From Porphyra umbilicalis (lineage: Eukaryota; Rhodophyta; Bangiophyceae; Bangiales; Bangiaceae), in contig KV918859.1 of the NCBI GenBank assembly GCA_002049455.2, positions 124,001-188,000 of the forward strand: a stretch of DNA of 64,000 nt. The letters run 5' to 3'. Positions 42,106 to 52,155 of this stretch are shown here, one piece after another (the first letter of the stretch is position 1; each line of letters opens with the position of its first letter). The notes below the pieces were generated by a model. That model did not search any database. It saw nothing but the letters and a program-made list of their open reading frames with translations, and had not been told where the DNA came from. The position numbers and the translations under genes were made by a program.

Positions 42106-45100
42106 ATGGCTGAACAACACTCTCGCCAGTCGCCGCGCTTGGCAACCGGCGATGCCGTGCATGCCGACGACGACATTCTGCCGGAGACATCACAAGCTGA
42201 CGCCGCTGCCCAGTCCGCACACTTGGGCGGCGGCGATGATGATCTGTCGACCCCCGGACATCATTCTGCGCGCAGGACGCCGGTCCAAAGGGTGAGACAA
42301 CCGCGCCCCGATGCAGTTCGCGATGGCTTCTTCAAGTGGTTCCTGGCTGCGAAAGAGAAGCACGCCCTCGGGATGTACGTCATCAAAGTGGCAGATCTTA
42401 CGGTCGGGGCGGACGTGCCGGGATGGCAGCCAATGCCCCACAACGAGGCAAGTACTGCTGATACCATGAACCTGCTGGGAGCTGTTGACACGACCGCGGC
42501 GCCGCTCAACGTCGTCCTCTCGTCAGACGACTACAACATCGAGTCCGATTCGTCCAGCCCACGTCTGACGATTCAAGGGTCAACAAAGCTCTTCCTTTGG
42601 GACGGTATGACGCGCTACACCAAGGCCAAAGAGCTGTACGGAGATGCCTGGATGAACTCCTCAGTACATGCTCACGTCCTCAAAGCCGCTGCTATGTCGG
42701 ACCCTGAATGGTGCATCCCCTACTGGGCTGCAGCAAGGAACTCGCTGACCAACCCGGCGGACAAGACCGAGCGACTGGCCGGCATCGTCGCATTCTGCGC
42801 GCGGTTGGAGCTGATCAAGCGTCGAATGTTTGACGAACCGTACGACAAGGACTCGTTGCGCGGTTTCCCACGCGGAACTGTGCAAACGGCGCCACTCAAG
42901 ACCGGCGCTGAGAAGCGCATCATCCAGCGCTTGCTGCAGGACATCACAGTCACGCCAAATGACGACGATGGCGAGAACTCGTTCAATCTTCCCGTCACAG
43001 TCTTCCACGGTGGCGACCTGGCGAACTACGCCTCCATCGCCTTGCGATTGACGATGCCGCGTCTTCAAGAGCTCGTCCTGCATCACGGCAAGCCGCGGTA
43101 CACTGTGCTGGCGCAAAGCCGGGTTTTGAGGTGGATGACTTCCAATTCGAACCAGGCCATCATTTCTTCTCGGTTCCAGGGTGCGCTTTCCCTCGTCGAA
43201 CAGTACTTTGCCGTCGAACCGGGCATGACCCTGACAACCACATGTGTGACCAAGAACCGCCTTCCTCCGGCGAATCGGGCGACGCGCGGATCGAACAATC
43301 GGGTATTAACGGAGACGCTTACTGGCTCGAACAAGCAAACGCCTTCTGGAGCTGCCGCCGACCCGCCCGCTGGTCCTACGCCTCCTGGAGCTGCCGCCGA
43401 CCCGCCCGCTGGTCCTACGCCTCCTGGAGCTGCCGCCGACCCGCCCGCTGGTCCTCCGCCTCCTGGAGCTGCCGCCGACCCGCCCGCTGGTCCTACGCCT
43501 CCTGGAGCTGACGCGGACCCGCCCGCTGGTCCTACGCCTCTTGGAGCTGCCGCCGACCCGCCCGCTGGTCCCCCGCCTCCTGGAGCTGATGCCGACCCGC
43601 CCGCTGGTCCTACGCCTCCTGGAGCTGACGCCGACCCGCCCGCTGGTCCTACGCCTCCTGGAGCTGCCGCCGACCCGCCCGCTGGTCCTACGCCTCCTGG
43701 AGCTGCCGCCGACCCGCCCGCTGGTCCTACGCCTCCTGGAGCTGCCGCCGACCCGCCCGCTGGTCCTACGCCTCCTGGAGCTGACGCCGACCCACCCGCC
43801 GGTTCTACGCCTCCTGGAGCTGCCGACGAGCCGCCCGCTGGTCCTACGCCTCCTGGAGCTGCCGCCGACCCGCCCGCTGGTCCTACGCCTCTTGGAGCTG
43901 CCGCCGACCCGCCCGCTGGTCCTACGCCTCTTGGAGCTGCCGCCGACCCGCCCGCTGGTCCTCCGCCTCCTGCAGCTGATGCCGACCCGCCCGCTGGTCC
44001 TACGCCTCCTGGAGCTGCCGCCGACCCGCCCGCCGGTTCTACGCCTCCTGGAGCTGCCGCCGACCCGCCCGCTGGTCCTACGCCTCCTGGAGCTGATGCC
44101 CACCCGCCTGCTGGTCCCACGCCTCCTGGAGCTGCCGCCGACCCGCCCGCCGGTCCTACGCCTCCTGGAGCTGCCGCCGACCCGCCCGCTGGTCCTACGC
44201 CTCCTGGAGCTGCCGCCGACCCGCCCGCCGGTCGTACGCCTTCTGGAGCTGCCGACGAACCGCCTGTCGAGTCTACTCCACAGGAGTCGAAACAGTCGCC
44301 GTCTGGTAGTTCGCAAAGTTCGACGGCCCACTCCAATGCCGAAGGACCGGACGAAAGCGACGCTTCCGACAGAGGTTCAACACGTGGTGAAAAACGCAAG
44401 CGGACCAGCAGTGCAGACGAGTACGGCAGTCAAGAGAACCCCCCGCCGCTGTCTGCCGCGAAGAGTTCTTCACCTAGCCGGTCGGATGCCGACCAAGGCC
44501 ACTCCGACGACCCCAACGACCCGCCACCTTCCAAGCGCTTGCGCGTTGCGTCCTCGATGCCGACGTCGACCCCACCACAAGCGCAATTTTCATCTATTGA
44601 CGTGCGAAGTGATGAGGTGCGTCAAGAAGCCGAGAACATCCTTCGCGACGTCATTGACGGCAAATGGACCATGAAGCGAAGCTTTTCCATATCTGTGGAA
44701 ACAGCGACAACCCGACTGCACGCGGCGACGGCTCATGCCGCGGTGATCAACCTTCTCAAGGCACAATGCAAGATCATGGGCACGGCGGCCGACGATCGGC
44801 GCCAATCTTCCGACGCGGTGGCTGCCCGAGCTGATGCTCATGCTGAGCTGGTGAACAAATGTCGGAACCTGCGCATTTCGTGTGCAGATGCAGTTTACGG
44901 CCATCTACCTCAAGCTTTAGGCGTATTGCTAAGCGGCAAGCACGTCACCATCACTCTTGTCAAGGACGTCAATCGGGCTGCACGGTGTGCGGCTGATTTG
45001 GTTGCTGAAGACAGTCTGCTGTTGCAGTGGTTGAACACCGAGCGCTCGCGGCGCGGTGCATTCGAGGATTCCCTGTCTGACGTCAGCTCAACCCAAGTGT

Positions 45101-47631
45101 CGGACGACAGACAAGACGCGGCAAGTGCTGTATGGCTTCTCGTCGTGGCGAACGTACGACGGGTACAATCGGCTGTGGCCCACGCGGAAGCCTGGTACTA
45201 CACCAAGACTGCGGCAGCGCGCGATCTCGTCATGCACGCAGCGGTGGCGAAGCGGGACCATCGTACAGATCGCGGTCCATCACCAGCTGATGTCAAAACA
45301 GCGGTGAGCGCAGCAGTGGCCGCCGCAGTTCAACGCCGAGAGCTCTACCTCAAACTTCGCCCTGACGTCGACTTCATCAAGAGTGCCCGACGCTCCCTGC
45401 GCCGCGTGTGCAATCCCGCTGCTGTTATGGAGCAGGCCTTTGAGCCGGCCAAGCGCGCCGAGGGTGCCCGTGCCATGCTGACCACAGCGACGAAAGCCGC
45501 TGCAGCGGAACACGCTAATGACAATGACCAAGAAATCGGGGAGCCAGCGGACATCGACTTTTCTGACCAACTGAAGGACCTGCACGACGCGTTCTCCACG
45601 ATCGACAGTGGCGTCGCAGTGTCTACGATTACCTGCTGTGCCCTGCATGTTGTCGGCGAAGCGGTTCGTGTCGGGCTTTCTCAAGTCGCAGAGAACAGCG
45701 TCGAAGTGCAGACGGTCGGCGGTCGCCTCCCGTCGACCTCACGGCGCAGTCCGGGAAACAGCGCGACGTCGCAAGATGTCCGGCATGCACCGCCATCAGC
45801 TCGTCCTCCTGTGCATGAGCAGCTGCCCGCGCCGTCTCCCGAGCCGACTACGGGCCAGGCGTCCGCCGCAGCTCGGCCAGCGCGAGCGCTTCTTCCAGCT
45901 CTGTCTGCACGAGACCGTCTGGCCACCCGTCATGCGGCCCTGCAAGGCGCGTCTGGCGATGCCGGCCTGACGCATCGCACGCGACTTCCCAGTCGCCCTG
46001 CGGACGACAACGTCGTCGCCACAAGATTGTGGAAGATGCTGAAGAGTGCGTTCGACGACGCATCCACAAAACACAGCGACGCTCGCATGATGTTTGCAGG
46101 AGACGTTGGAGTCGACTTGACAACGACGGCGGCATCACCCAGCACGCTCGTCGCTCAAGACGCCGCTGCTGACGCGGAACGGTACCGCGATGTCATTTTC
46201 AGTGCCTTCCAACAAGCACTCGAGCAGCGGCCACGGCAAGATGTTACCAAAACGGAGGCGCCATCGATGCAAGCGCGTTATGGGCGTCTCACCTACGTGG
46301 ACGACACGCACAGCATTGCCGCTGTTTGTCGGGACCGAGATGACTTCAAGTGGACCGTTCGTCAATGCGGTGGACGTCCGAGCGAGCGACTTCAGTCATC
46401 TGACCAGGCTGCCCTCGATGACGACTCAGAACGACCTGTTCTGGGTGCAGGGTCGGACCGTGGCGTCCACGTCGTCACTCCTGCGCTTCTTCTTCGCCAA
46501 CTTGGACACGGATCAACACATGATCACACGACCCTGGCATCCAAGAGGTTGTTTGTCTTTCAAGCCGTCTGTCCGCAGCAGTACGCCACCGATCCTGAGC
46601 TGTGGCTGGATCAACAAAAGGGGTTTGTCCGCCAAGTGTCGCGACCGGGTGACGTTTTGCTGATTGCCTCGTCTGCCCTGCGCGATGGACCGGTGGCGGG
46701 ATTCCTCGACACAGGAATGGGTCTGTGCCTGACAACCGTGTCGTCCGCCCAACCCGTTGTCGAAGCGGCCGCTGGACGTCGCTTGTCTTGGTGGCCGAGT
46801 CCTGTTGGATCGCCGGCTCTTGTACCAGACCAAGTGTCTACTACCTCCACATCCGCTCCGCAACCACCGCCAACATGGGGCCCATGCCAAGAACACGTCG
46901 ACAAGTCCTGTCAAGTAGAACCTGACAGAGCAAGTCCAAATGACGAAGTCATCCTCAAGGCACTTCCGGACAACGTAGGCGACCAGCCGTACGGAGCACC
47001 CAGTCTGACGACAATGTTCCAAATGTTCGTCCGCAAGTCTGACGACAAGACCGCCGTGCTCGACGTCGATGCAGTTGTTCCATCCGCAAACACCCTGTCT
47101 GCAGCAGAGCAGCAAGGCATCGCCGTTGCCAAGCTATTGACGGCCCGAAGCGCTGCATCGACGCTACAGGCACAAGAAGAAGACTTCATGCCGCTGCTGA
47201 CGCCACCCGTGTCCGACCAGCCTCTCATTCCTGGGGCTGTTCTCATGGAGCCCGCCGCAGTCGCCATCTGCAACGCCCTGGGACCTCGTGCTGCCCACCG
47301 CTTTACGGTGTGGAACGCCCTATTTCGACATGTGCTTCGATTTGGCGACGACGTTCAGGTGTGCAGCGGCGGAGAGGCCGGCGCAGAGCTGATCCTGGCT
47401 ATGATGGCGTCACGACTTGACGGAGCCGTGGTGGTCTCGCCCGATCCGCGGAACTACAGCCGCACGTCTTCTACGACTGCTTCATGTATGAGTTCGGTGC
47501 GAGCGGACGTCCAGAGCGTTGTTTCGGAGTGGCAGACGAGCTGTGAACACTTTCCCGGGAAGCAGCTCGTGTCCCCGACTTGTGCACGCGAAAGCGTTCA
47601 TGTACCGTTTGGCAAATTTTCGTGGAAGTGA
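42106..47631 (+). CDS. Unrecognised 1841-codon ORF with proline-rich 13-residue repeats
   Basis: No family is recognised. Residues 1-400 look globular (KWFLAAKEKHALGMYVIKVA; WMNSSVHAHVLKAAAMSDPE). Residues about 410-725 are some 24 copies of a 13-residue unit, PPAGPTPPGAAAD and variants. A Ser/Asp-rich basic linker (GEKRKRTSSADEY, possible nuclear signal) follows, then an Ala/Arg-rich helical region of about 500 residues and a C-terminal part with FVFQAVCPQQYATDPELWL and GDVLLIASSALRDGPVAGF. Near 46350-46550 a neighbouring frame reads better (TTQNDLFWVQGRTVASTSSL), as it does near 47450 (LQPHVFYDCFMYEFGASGRP), so the gene may carry compensating indels. Its TGA stop is followed in frame by 24 more codons to TAG. 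Composition is less GC-rich than the flanks. Confidence 0.55.
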   Translation: MAEQHSRQSPRLATGDAVHADDDILPETSQADAAAQSAHLGGGDDDLSTPGHHSARRTPVQRVRQPRPDAVRDGFFKWFLAAKEKHALGMYVIKVADLTVGADVPGWQPMPHNEASTADTMNLLGAVDTTAAPLNVVLSSDDYNIESDSSSPRLTIQGSTKLFLWDGMTRYTKAKELYGDAWMNSSVHAHVLKAAAMSDPEWCIPYWAAARNSLTNPADKTERLAGIVAFCARLELIKRRMFDEPYDKDSLRGFPRGTVQTAPLKTGAEKRIIQRLLQDITVTPNDDDGENSFNLPVTVFHGGDLANYASIALRLTMPRLQELVLHHGKPRYTVLAQSRVLRWMTSNSNQAIISSRFQGALSLVEQYFAVEPGMTLTTTCVTKNRLPPANRATRGSNNRVLTETLTGSNKQTPSGAAADPPAGPTPPGAAADPPAGPTPPGAAADPPAGPPPPGAAADPPAGPTPPGADADPPAGPTPLGAAADPPAGPPPPGADADPPAGPTPPGADADPPAGPTPPGAAADPPAGPTPPGAAADPPAGPTPPGAAADPPAGPTPPGADADPPAGSTPPGAADEPPAGPTPPGAAADPPAGPTPLGAAADPPAGPTPLGAAADPPAGPPPPAADADPPAGPTPPGAAADPPAGSTPPGAAADPPAGPTPPGADAHPPAGPTPPGAAADPPAGPTPPGAAADPPAGPTPPGAAADPPAGRTPSGAADEPPVESTPQESKQSPSGSSQSSTAHSNAEGPDESDASDRGSTRGEKRKRTSSADEYGSQENPPPLSAAKSSSPSRSDADQGHSDDPNDPPPSKRLRVASSMPTSTPPQAQFSSIDVRSDEVRQEAENILRDVIDGKWTMKRSFSISVETATTRLHAATAHAAVINLLKAQCKIMGTAADDRRQSSDAVAARADAHAELVNKCRNLRISCADAVYGHLPQALGVLLSGKHVTITLVKDVNRAARCAADLVAEDSLLLQWLNTERSRRGAFEDSLSDVSSTQVSDDRQDAASAVWLLVVANVRRVQSAVAHAEAWYYTKTAAARDLVMHAAVAKRDHRTDRGPSPADVKTAVSAAVAAAVQRRELYLKLRPDVDFIKSARRSLRRVCNPAAVMEQAFEPAKRAEGARAMLTTATKAAAAEHANDNDQEIGEPADIDFSDQLKDLHDAFSTIDSGVAVSTITCCALHVVGEAVRVGLSQVAENSVEVQTVGGRLPSTSRRSPGNSATSQDVRHAPPSARPPVHEQLPAPSPEPTTGQASAAARPARALLPALSARDRLATRHAALQGASGDAGLTHRTRLPSRPADDNVVATRLWKMLKSAFDDASTKHSDARMMFAGDVGVDLTTTAASPSTLVAQDAAADAERYRDVIFSAFQQALEQRPRQDVTKTEAPSMQARYGRLTYVDDTHSIAAVCRDRDDFKWTVRQCGGRPSERLQSSDQAALDDDSERPVLGAGSDRGVHVVTPALLLRQLGHGSTHDHTTLASKRLFVFQAVCPQQYATDPELWLDQQKGFVRQVSRPGDVLLIASSALRDGPVAGFLDTGMGLCLTTVSSAQPVVEAAAGRRLSWWPSPVGSPALVPDQVSTTSTSAPQPPPTWGPCQEHVDKSCQVEPDRASPNDEVILKALPDNVGDQPYGAPSLTTMFQMFVRKSDDKTAVLDVDAVVPSANTLSAAEQQGIAVAKLLTARSAASTLQAQEEDFMPLLTPPVSDQPLIPGAVLMEPAAVAICNALGPRAAHRFTVWNALFRHVLRFGDDVQVCSGGEAGAELILAMMASRLDGAVVVSPDPRNYSRTSSTTASCMSSVRADVQSVVSEWQTSCEHFPGKQLVSPTCARESVHVPFGKFSWK
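43341..44270 (+). repeat. 39-bp coding minisatellite inside the long ORF
   Basis: About 24 units of 39 bp (CCTCCTGGAGCTGCCGCCGA then CCCGCCCGCTGGTCCTACG). Changes are mostly substitutions, so the 13-residue unit keeps its frame throughout. This differs from the 18-bp array at 25866, where indels break the frame. Confidence 0.93.
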
Positions 47632-47852
47632 CGGAGCCACCGCGACCACTCTGTTGAGCGCTGCATGCCTGTCCCTCTTTGTATGAATGACATCTTTGTG
47701 ATTGGCTAGATTGGAAATTCATCGTGCGGCCGTGTTTGTTGTTTCCGCCCAATGGTCTGCAGAAATCGTACGAGCCACCCAACCTCGGACTCGTATTTTG
47801 CCCCCACCAGGGAACAATGAGCGAAAGTGTGCGAGCACTATGTGTCAGGACC

Positions 47853-49628
47853 CTACATCGTCCAGTCCGGATCGTCGTCGTCCCCCCAGTAATACTCGCG
47901 ACCAGACTTGTCATCGCATCCGTCGTCTTCGTCGTCATCAAATCCGCCGTCTTCGTCGTCCTCGCATTCGCCGTCGTCTTCGTCGTCATCGCATCCGCCG
48001 TCTTCGTCATCATCGCATTCGCCGTCGTCTTCGTCGTTATCGCATCCGCCGTCTTCGTCATCAGAGTCTTCTGCGTGTGCGGCGTTTCCGGAAGGCCCGC
48101 CCGATCTGCCGGAGCTGTCACGGTCCTTTGACGACGCACTGTCCTCCGGCGCGGCGTCGAGAGCGACTTGCTCGTCCACCGCGTCCTTTTTCCGTCGCGG
48201 GGCTCCGTCCATCTTGATGTCGACGCGATCGCGCTGTCGTTCGCCCGCCATCAGGACGATCAGGTAGAGTTCGCGTTTGCAACGAGTCTTCGCCAAGTCG
48301 AACAATCGGAGAACGAGGCCCTCTGGAGCATGAGGCTTGCAAATAAACGCCTTGATGTCCCTGCGCAACTCCATGTCCCGTTCGTAAGCCGCTTGGAAAG
48401 AGCCAACCTCCTCGACTGCGCGCTGCACCTTGACGACAACGTCCAAGCGCTCCCTGACGACCACCTGCATGGTGTGAAAGCCAATCGTGTCCAGCTCTTG
48501 TACACGGTCGACTTGCCCGAACAAGCCGCGACCTTGTCTCACCTTGGGCAGCAAGTCCTTAACATGGCGAGGAGCATCAAGTGGAATGCCTGCGAGCCCC
48601 GTGGTCCGCTTGTTGGTCCGAAGGTAGCCGACAAACTCCTGTCACAGCGTCTCCGTCACGTACGATGCACGTGGGACGAGGTGAACGGCCGCAATGCCAT
48701 ACTTGTTGAAGGTCAGCCCGGCCGTCTTTGCGAGATTGTGAAGAAGCGCCTCGACTTCGAGAGTGGCGCGCAAGCCAGCTTCGAACCCGTACATCTCGTT
48801 GGGAGCCTCGAAAGCGACGAACGTGTCCACGTCAGGGTGGTCTCGGGCAGGACTGTCCAGGCTGTCGAGCCACACACCGAAATCGTCGCGGTCGAGGGGA
48901 CGGGGCATCTCCCGGACGCGCTTGGCATGGTGCGACTCATGTTGGTGAAGTCGCTTGTACATCAAGTCCGTAGAGTTGGTTGCTGGACCGTAGTTGTGTC
49001 CCACGTAAAGATGCCCTATGGACTTGCGACGAACGCAGTAGGTGATGAAGTAGTAGTACTCGTCATACTGACATGCCGTGATGATGTCCTCGGGTGTGTT
49101 GACGTAGGTTTGGTGCATCTGCTGCATAATGCTTGTCAGGAACGCCGCCTTCGTCTGGACGAGGCCGACAATGACGCTGTGAACCTCGCCGACAGTCCTG
49201 GCCGCCTTGAATGACGCAACGTCTGGAGTTGCGGCCGACATCGTCACTTGGTGAAGCGAGCCCCGTTGCGACCCTTCGACCTGCCCGAGATGCACGAGCG
49301 TTGACTGCATAGCTGAAGAGGCAGCATGAGAAGGTCCGCCAACGGTGCGACACTTGCTCACTGGAGTCGTCGGTAGGGGGGACGACGGTGAGTGTAGAGC
49401 ATCAACGTCGATAATCTCCTCCATGTCGTCGTCTGCCGCCACCCGTGAGAGCCGCCGCTTCTGTCCGCTACGACACGCAACAGTCGCGTCGTCGGGAGGG
49501 GAAGATGACATCTCGTGGGGCTCCTCCAGCGAATGGCGCGATTGTAGTGAATCGGTGATGGGTGCGTTGTCATCGACACCGCTGCTATACCCGCGTCGAT
49601 TCTCTTCAGATATAGCGACGCCGAACAT
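47853..49628 (-). CDS. GIY-YIG-like domain protein with acidic tail, in-frame TGA
   Basis: One minus-strand frame runs from Met 49628 (MFGVAISEENRRGYSSG) to TAG at 47853, interrupted only by TGA at 48644-48642. Before the TGA there are 328 residues and after it 262. Residues 1-130 are disordered with a basic patch (QKRRLSR) and an acidic EEIIDVD. Residues about 191-310 resemble a GIY-YIG nuclease: YYFITYC, then GHLYVGHN, then YKRLHQHES, and a Glu-containing helix (ATLEVEALLHNLAKTAG) before FNKYG, matching the family's Tyr, Tyr-x-Gly, Arg/Lys, His and Glu order. Past the TGA comes a helical part (ERLDVVVKVQRAVEEVGSFQ), then repeats of DDDEDGGC type. Fold assignment is by motif order only. Upstream ATG codons to 49808 lie in the tandem repeat and were not used. 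Confidence 0.5.
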
Positions 49629-49767
49629 GGTCCAAGCTGAGCCGGCTCGAGTACGGCGCACAACACACCCACCCCTGGTGGGCACCGAACGCGCACCGCA
49701 ACCTGCCCCCGGCGTCGAGGTCGAGGGACGCGTGCCACACCCGGTCGGGACCGAACACGCAACGCAG

Positions 49768-50370
49768 GACACGCAACGACACACCCCGCTGAGCCGTGCG
49801 CACGGCACCGCACCCTACCCCCCTGGTGGAGAGACGTGGGCGGGCGACCCTGTCCCCATGAGGGACGTGGGCAGGCGACCACCAAGAGGGGCGCGTGCAG
49901 GCGGTCCGGACACGCAACGACACACCCCGCTGAGCCGTGCGCACGGCACCGCACCCTACCCCCCTGGTGGAGAGACGTGGGCGGGCGACCCTGTCCCCAT
50001 GAGGGACGTGGGCAGGCGACCACCAAGAGGGGCGCGTGCAGGCGGTCCGGACACGCAACGACACACCCCGCCGAGCCGTGCGCACGGCACCGCACCCTAC
50101 CCCCCTGGTGGAGAGACGTGGGCGGGCGACCCTGTCCCCATGAGGGACGTGGGCAGGCGACCACCAAGAGGGGCACGTGCAGGCGGTCCGGCCCCAATGG
50201 TGGAGAGACGTCGGCAGGCGACCACCAAGGCGCGTGCAGGCGATCCGGCCCCAATGGTGGAGAGACGTCGGCAGGCGACCACAAAGAGGGGCGCGTGCAG
50301 GCGGTCTGGCCCCAATGGTGGAGAGACGTCGGCAAGCGACCCTGTCCCCATGAGGGACGCGTGCAGGCCT
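49768..50370. repeat. 141-bp tandem repeat plus shorter degenerate units
   Basis: Three units of 141 bp start at 49768, 49909 and 50050 (GACACGCAACGACACACCCC). They are followed to about 50370 by shorter units of about 57-66 bp (CCCCAATGGTGGAGAGACGT). 141 is 47 codons, so chance frames stay open on both strands. Confidence 0.9.
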
Positions 50371-50374
50371 TCAG

Positions 50375-50747
50375 GACACGCAACGTCGCGTCGAGGCTCA
50401 GCCGCGCGCACTGCACATCGCCCCCGGCGTCGAGGGGGGCGGTGCCGAGTGGCGACGCTCTTCTCTTCAGTGGTGTCCAACTGTGGGACATGCGGATGTT
50501 TGTGCCCGCCGTCAACATCGGGTCGCCCACTTCAAGACACTTCCATATACCAGCTTGACCAGCGACCGTCCCTTCGTCCTGCGCTTCGTACTGCTCACCA
50601 CTTCGTGCCTTTGGTCGCCGAGATCTACCTGTCGGGCGCCGAGAACTACCTGACGGGCGAAGGGATCTACCTGTCGGGCACCGAGAGCTACCTGACGGGC
50701 GAAGGGATCTACCTGTCGGGCGACCGGTTGGGCCGCGGGACAAGGCG
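50375..50747. repeat. Dispersed repeat and 42-bp tandem upstream of the zinc-finger gene
   Basis: Positions 50375-50560 match the repeat at 39070-39425. Positions about 50621-50725 hold 2.3 units of 42 bp (GATCTACCTGTCGGGC ... CTACCTGACGGGCGAAGG). CTACCTGACGG also occurs at 39416. It forms the immediate 5' flank of the zinc-finger ORF. Confidence 0.6.
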
Positions 50748-51398
50748 ATGAGTTCTTCCAATGCGGCTGCCCGATTCAAGTGCGACAGCTGTGACAAGAC
50801 CTACGGTACAGCTCTTCGACGGGACTCGCATCACGCAGCAGTTCACCTCCAACTCCGGGCCTTCAGATGTCCTAAGTGCGACAAGGCGTTTGTGAGAAAG
50901 GACGTGTTGCAAGTTCACATCACAGCCGTTCATGACCGCGAGCGGTACTCGTGTCCGTACTGCGACAAGACCTTCACGCAGAAGAGCAACGTGACGACGC
51001 ATGTCAAGAACGCTCACCATGACGTCCGACATCCGTGTCCACATTGCGACAAGACATTCGATTATGCCGGGTCAGTCGCGGAGCACATTCGTTTCATCCA
51101 TGGCGGTGTACGGGTCGATTGCGAGTTCTGCGGCAAGAGCTTTGGGTTTGCCAGCGGACTGCGTGCACACATCCATCGGGTGCACGACAAGGAGCGGCGG
51201 TTCTGCTGTACGCAGTGTGACATGAAGTTCTTCGCTCTGTACGACGTAGAGCGACATGTTGAAGTCGTGCACAACGCCCCACTCCCTGCAAGATGCCGTG
51301 TATGTAAGACAAGATTCCCGACAAAGGCCGCGCTCAAAACGCACTTGGTCGCGGAACACTGCCCGCCTTGCGACTGTGGATGTGGGGGTGAGGAGTAG
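50748..51398 (+). CDS. C2H2 zinc-finger protein, seven fingers
   Basis: An intact 216-residue ORF ending in TAG. Seven C2H2 fingers follow one another: CDSCDKTY..HHAAVH, CPKCDKAF..HITAVH, CPYCDKTF..HVKNAH, CPHCDKTF..HIRFIH, CEFCGKSF..HIHRVH, CTQCDMKF..HVEVVH and CRVCKTRF..HLVAEH. Linkers are short and mostly not the canonical TGEKP. Such proteins usually bind DNA in the nucleus. The tail is Cys/Gly-rich (PPCDCGCGGEE). No other domain is present. It sits just left of the second copied antiporter piece and right of tandem repeats, so it may be part of a larger mobile or duplicated segment. Confidence 0.88.
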   Translation: MSSSNAAARFKCDSCDKTYGTALRRDSHHAAVHLQLRAFRCPKCDKAFVRKDVLQVHITAVHDRERYSCPYCDKTFTQKSNVTTHVKNAHHDVRHPCPHCDKTFDYAGSVAEHIRFIHGGVRVDCEFCGKSFGFASGLRAHIHRVHDKERRFCCTQCDMKFFALYDVERHVEVVHNAPLPARCRVCKTRFPTKAALKTHLVAEHCPPCDCGCGGEE

Positions 51399-51438
51399 GA
51401 CGGGTGGTTGTCTGAAAATGGCGATCGCCCTAGGGAGA

Positions 51439-52155
51439 GATGCTAGGGAGAGTTGAGCGTACGACATGCGACGACACCACGAAAAAAGCAAGCCGGTCGA
51501 GACAATACGAAAAACAAAAAAAAACAAACCGTCAGCAGTCTGCGCTCCAAAACCACGGACCGGCTGGACCACCAGGAGCCCAGTGAGCACCCCGAATACA
51601 ACGATTGACGGCAGGCAAAGAACACGGACAACGTACCACAGAGTGTACAGTGCTGAAACTCAGACCCGACATGAGCGCGCCCAGTAGGTACGAGCTCTTG
51701 ACCTTGTCAGCAATGGACATCAGGCCAATGGACAACAGGAAGATCATCATCAGCAGCGCGTTCTCCGTGTGCTGCGGTGGCGTGCGCGGCAGGATGACCT
51801 TGCCGAGCAGCGGTGGCACGACCGCAATTGCAAAGAAGCCGACAATCACGAGCAGGAGCACCGCCGACACGACTGGGATGAGCAGGTCCTTAATCTTGAG
51901 CTCCTCCAAAACCTGGAGCTCAGAAAGCAGGACGACGGCAATGACGTCGTCAATGTCCCCAGCGGCGACAATGACTTGCCCCGACGGCATGTTGAGTGTG
52001 CCGCCTGACTTGAGGACGCCGAGCACAATGGCAAGCGACGTTGGCTGGAGCACTCACCCAGCGGCGAGCGCCGCGCGCCAGCTAAAGCCAAACGGAAAGC
52101 CAAAGACAAACCCAATACCAAGTGGTAGAGCCGTACCCGTCAAGGCTACGGCTGT
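51439..52155 (-). pseudogene. Copied antiporter fragment (intron 1 and 3' half of exon 1)
   Basis: This matches about 35640-36350: four bases of exon 2, all of intron 1 and the last part of exon 1. It includes the IDDVIA region, here AAGDIDDVIA in place of AAAAIDDVIA. The parent Cys codon TGT in LAAGCVLQP is TGA here, and the copy ends abruptly at GCTACGGCT. It is a truncated duplicate without its own start. Confidence 0.88.

Noticed and set aside
43083-44399. Minus-strand ORFs over the proline-rich repeat
   Set aside because: They are complements of the 39-bp coding repeat with Gly/Ala or Arg/Ser repeats only.
47300-47440. Possible SAM-methyltransferase motif (DDVQVCSGGEAGAELILAMM) in the long ORF
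   Set aside because: The glycine-rich segment only loosely resembles motif I and no later motifs follow; not enough to claim a function.
48168-49214. 348-codon plus-strand ORF
   Set aside because: It lies opposite the GIY-YIG-like gene, whose strand has motif support, so I treat it as a shadow.
49358-50797. 479-codon minus-strand ORF over the 141-bp repeat
   Set aside because: Period of 47 codons keeps it open; it overlaps the zinc-finger start and shows no domain.
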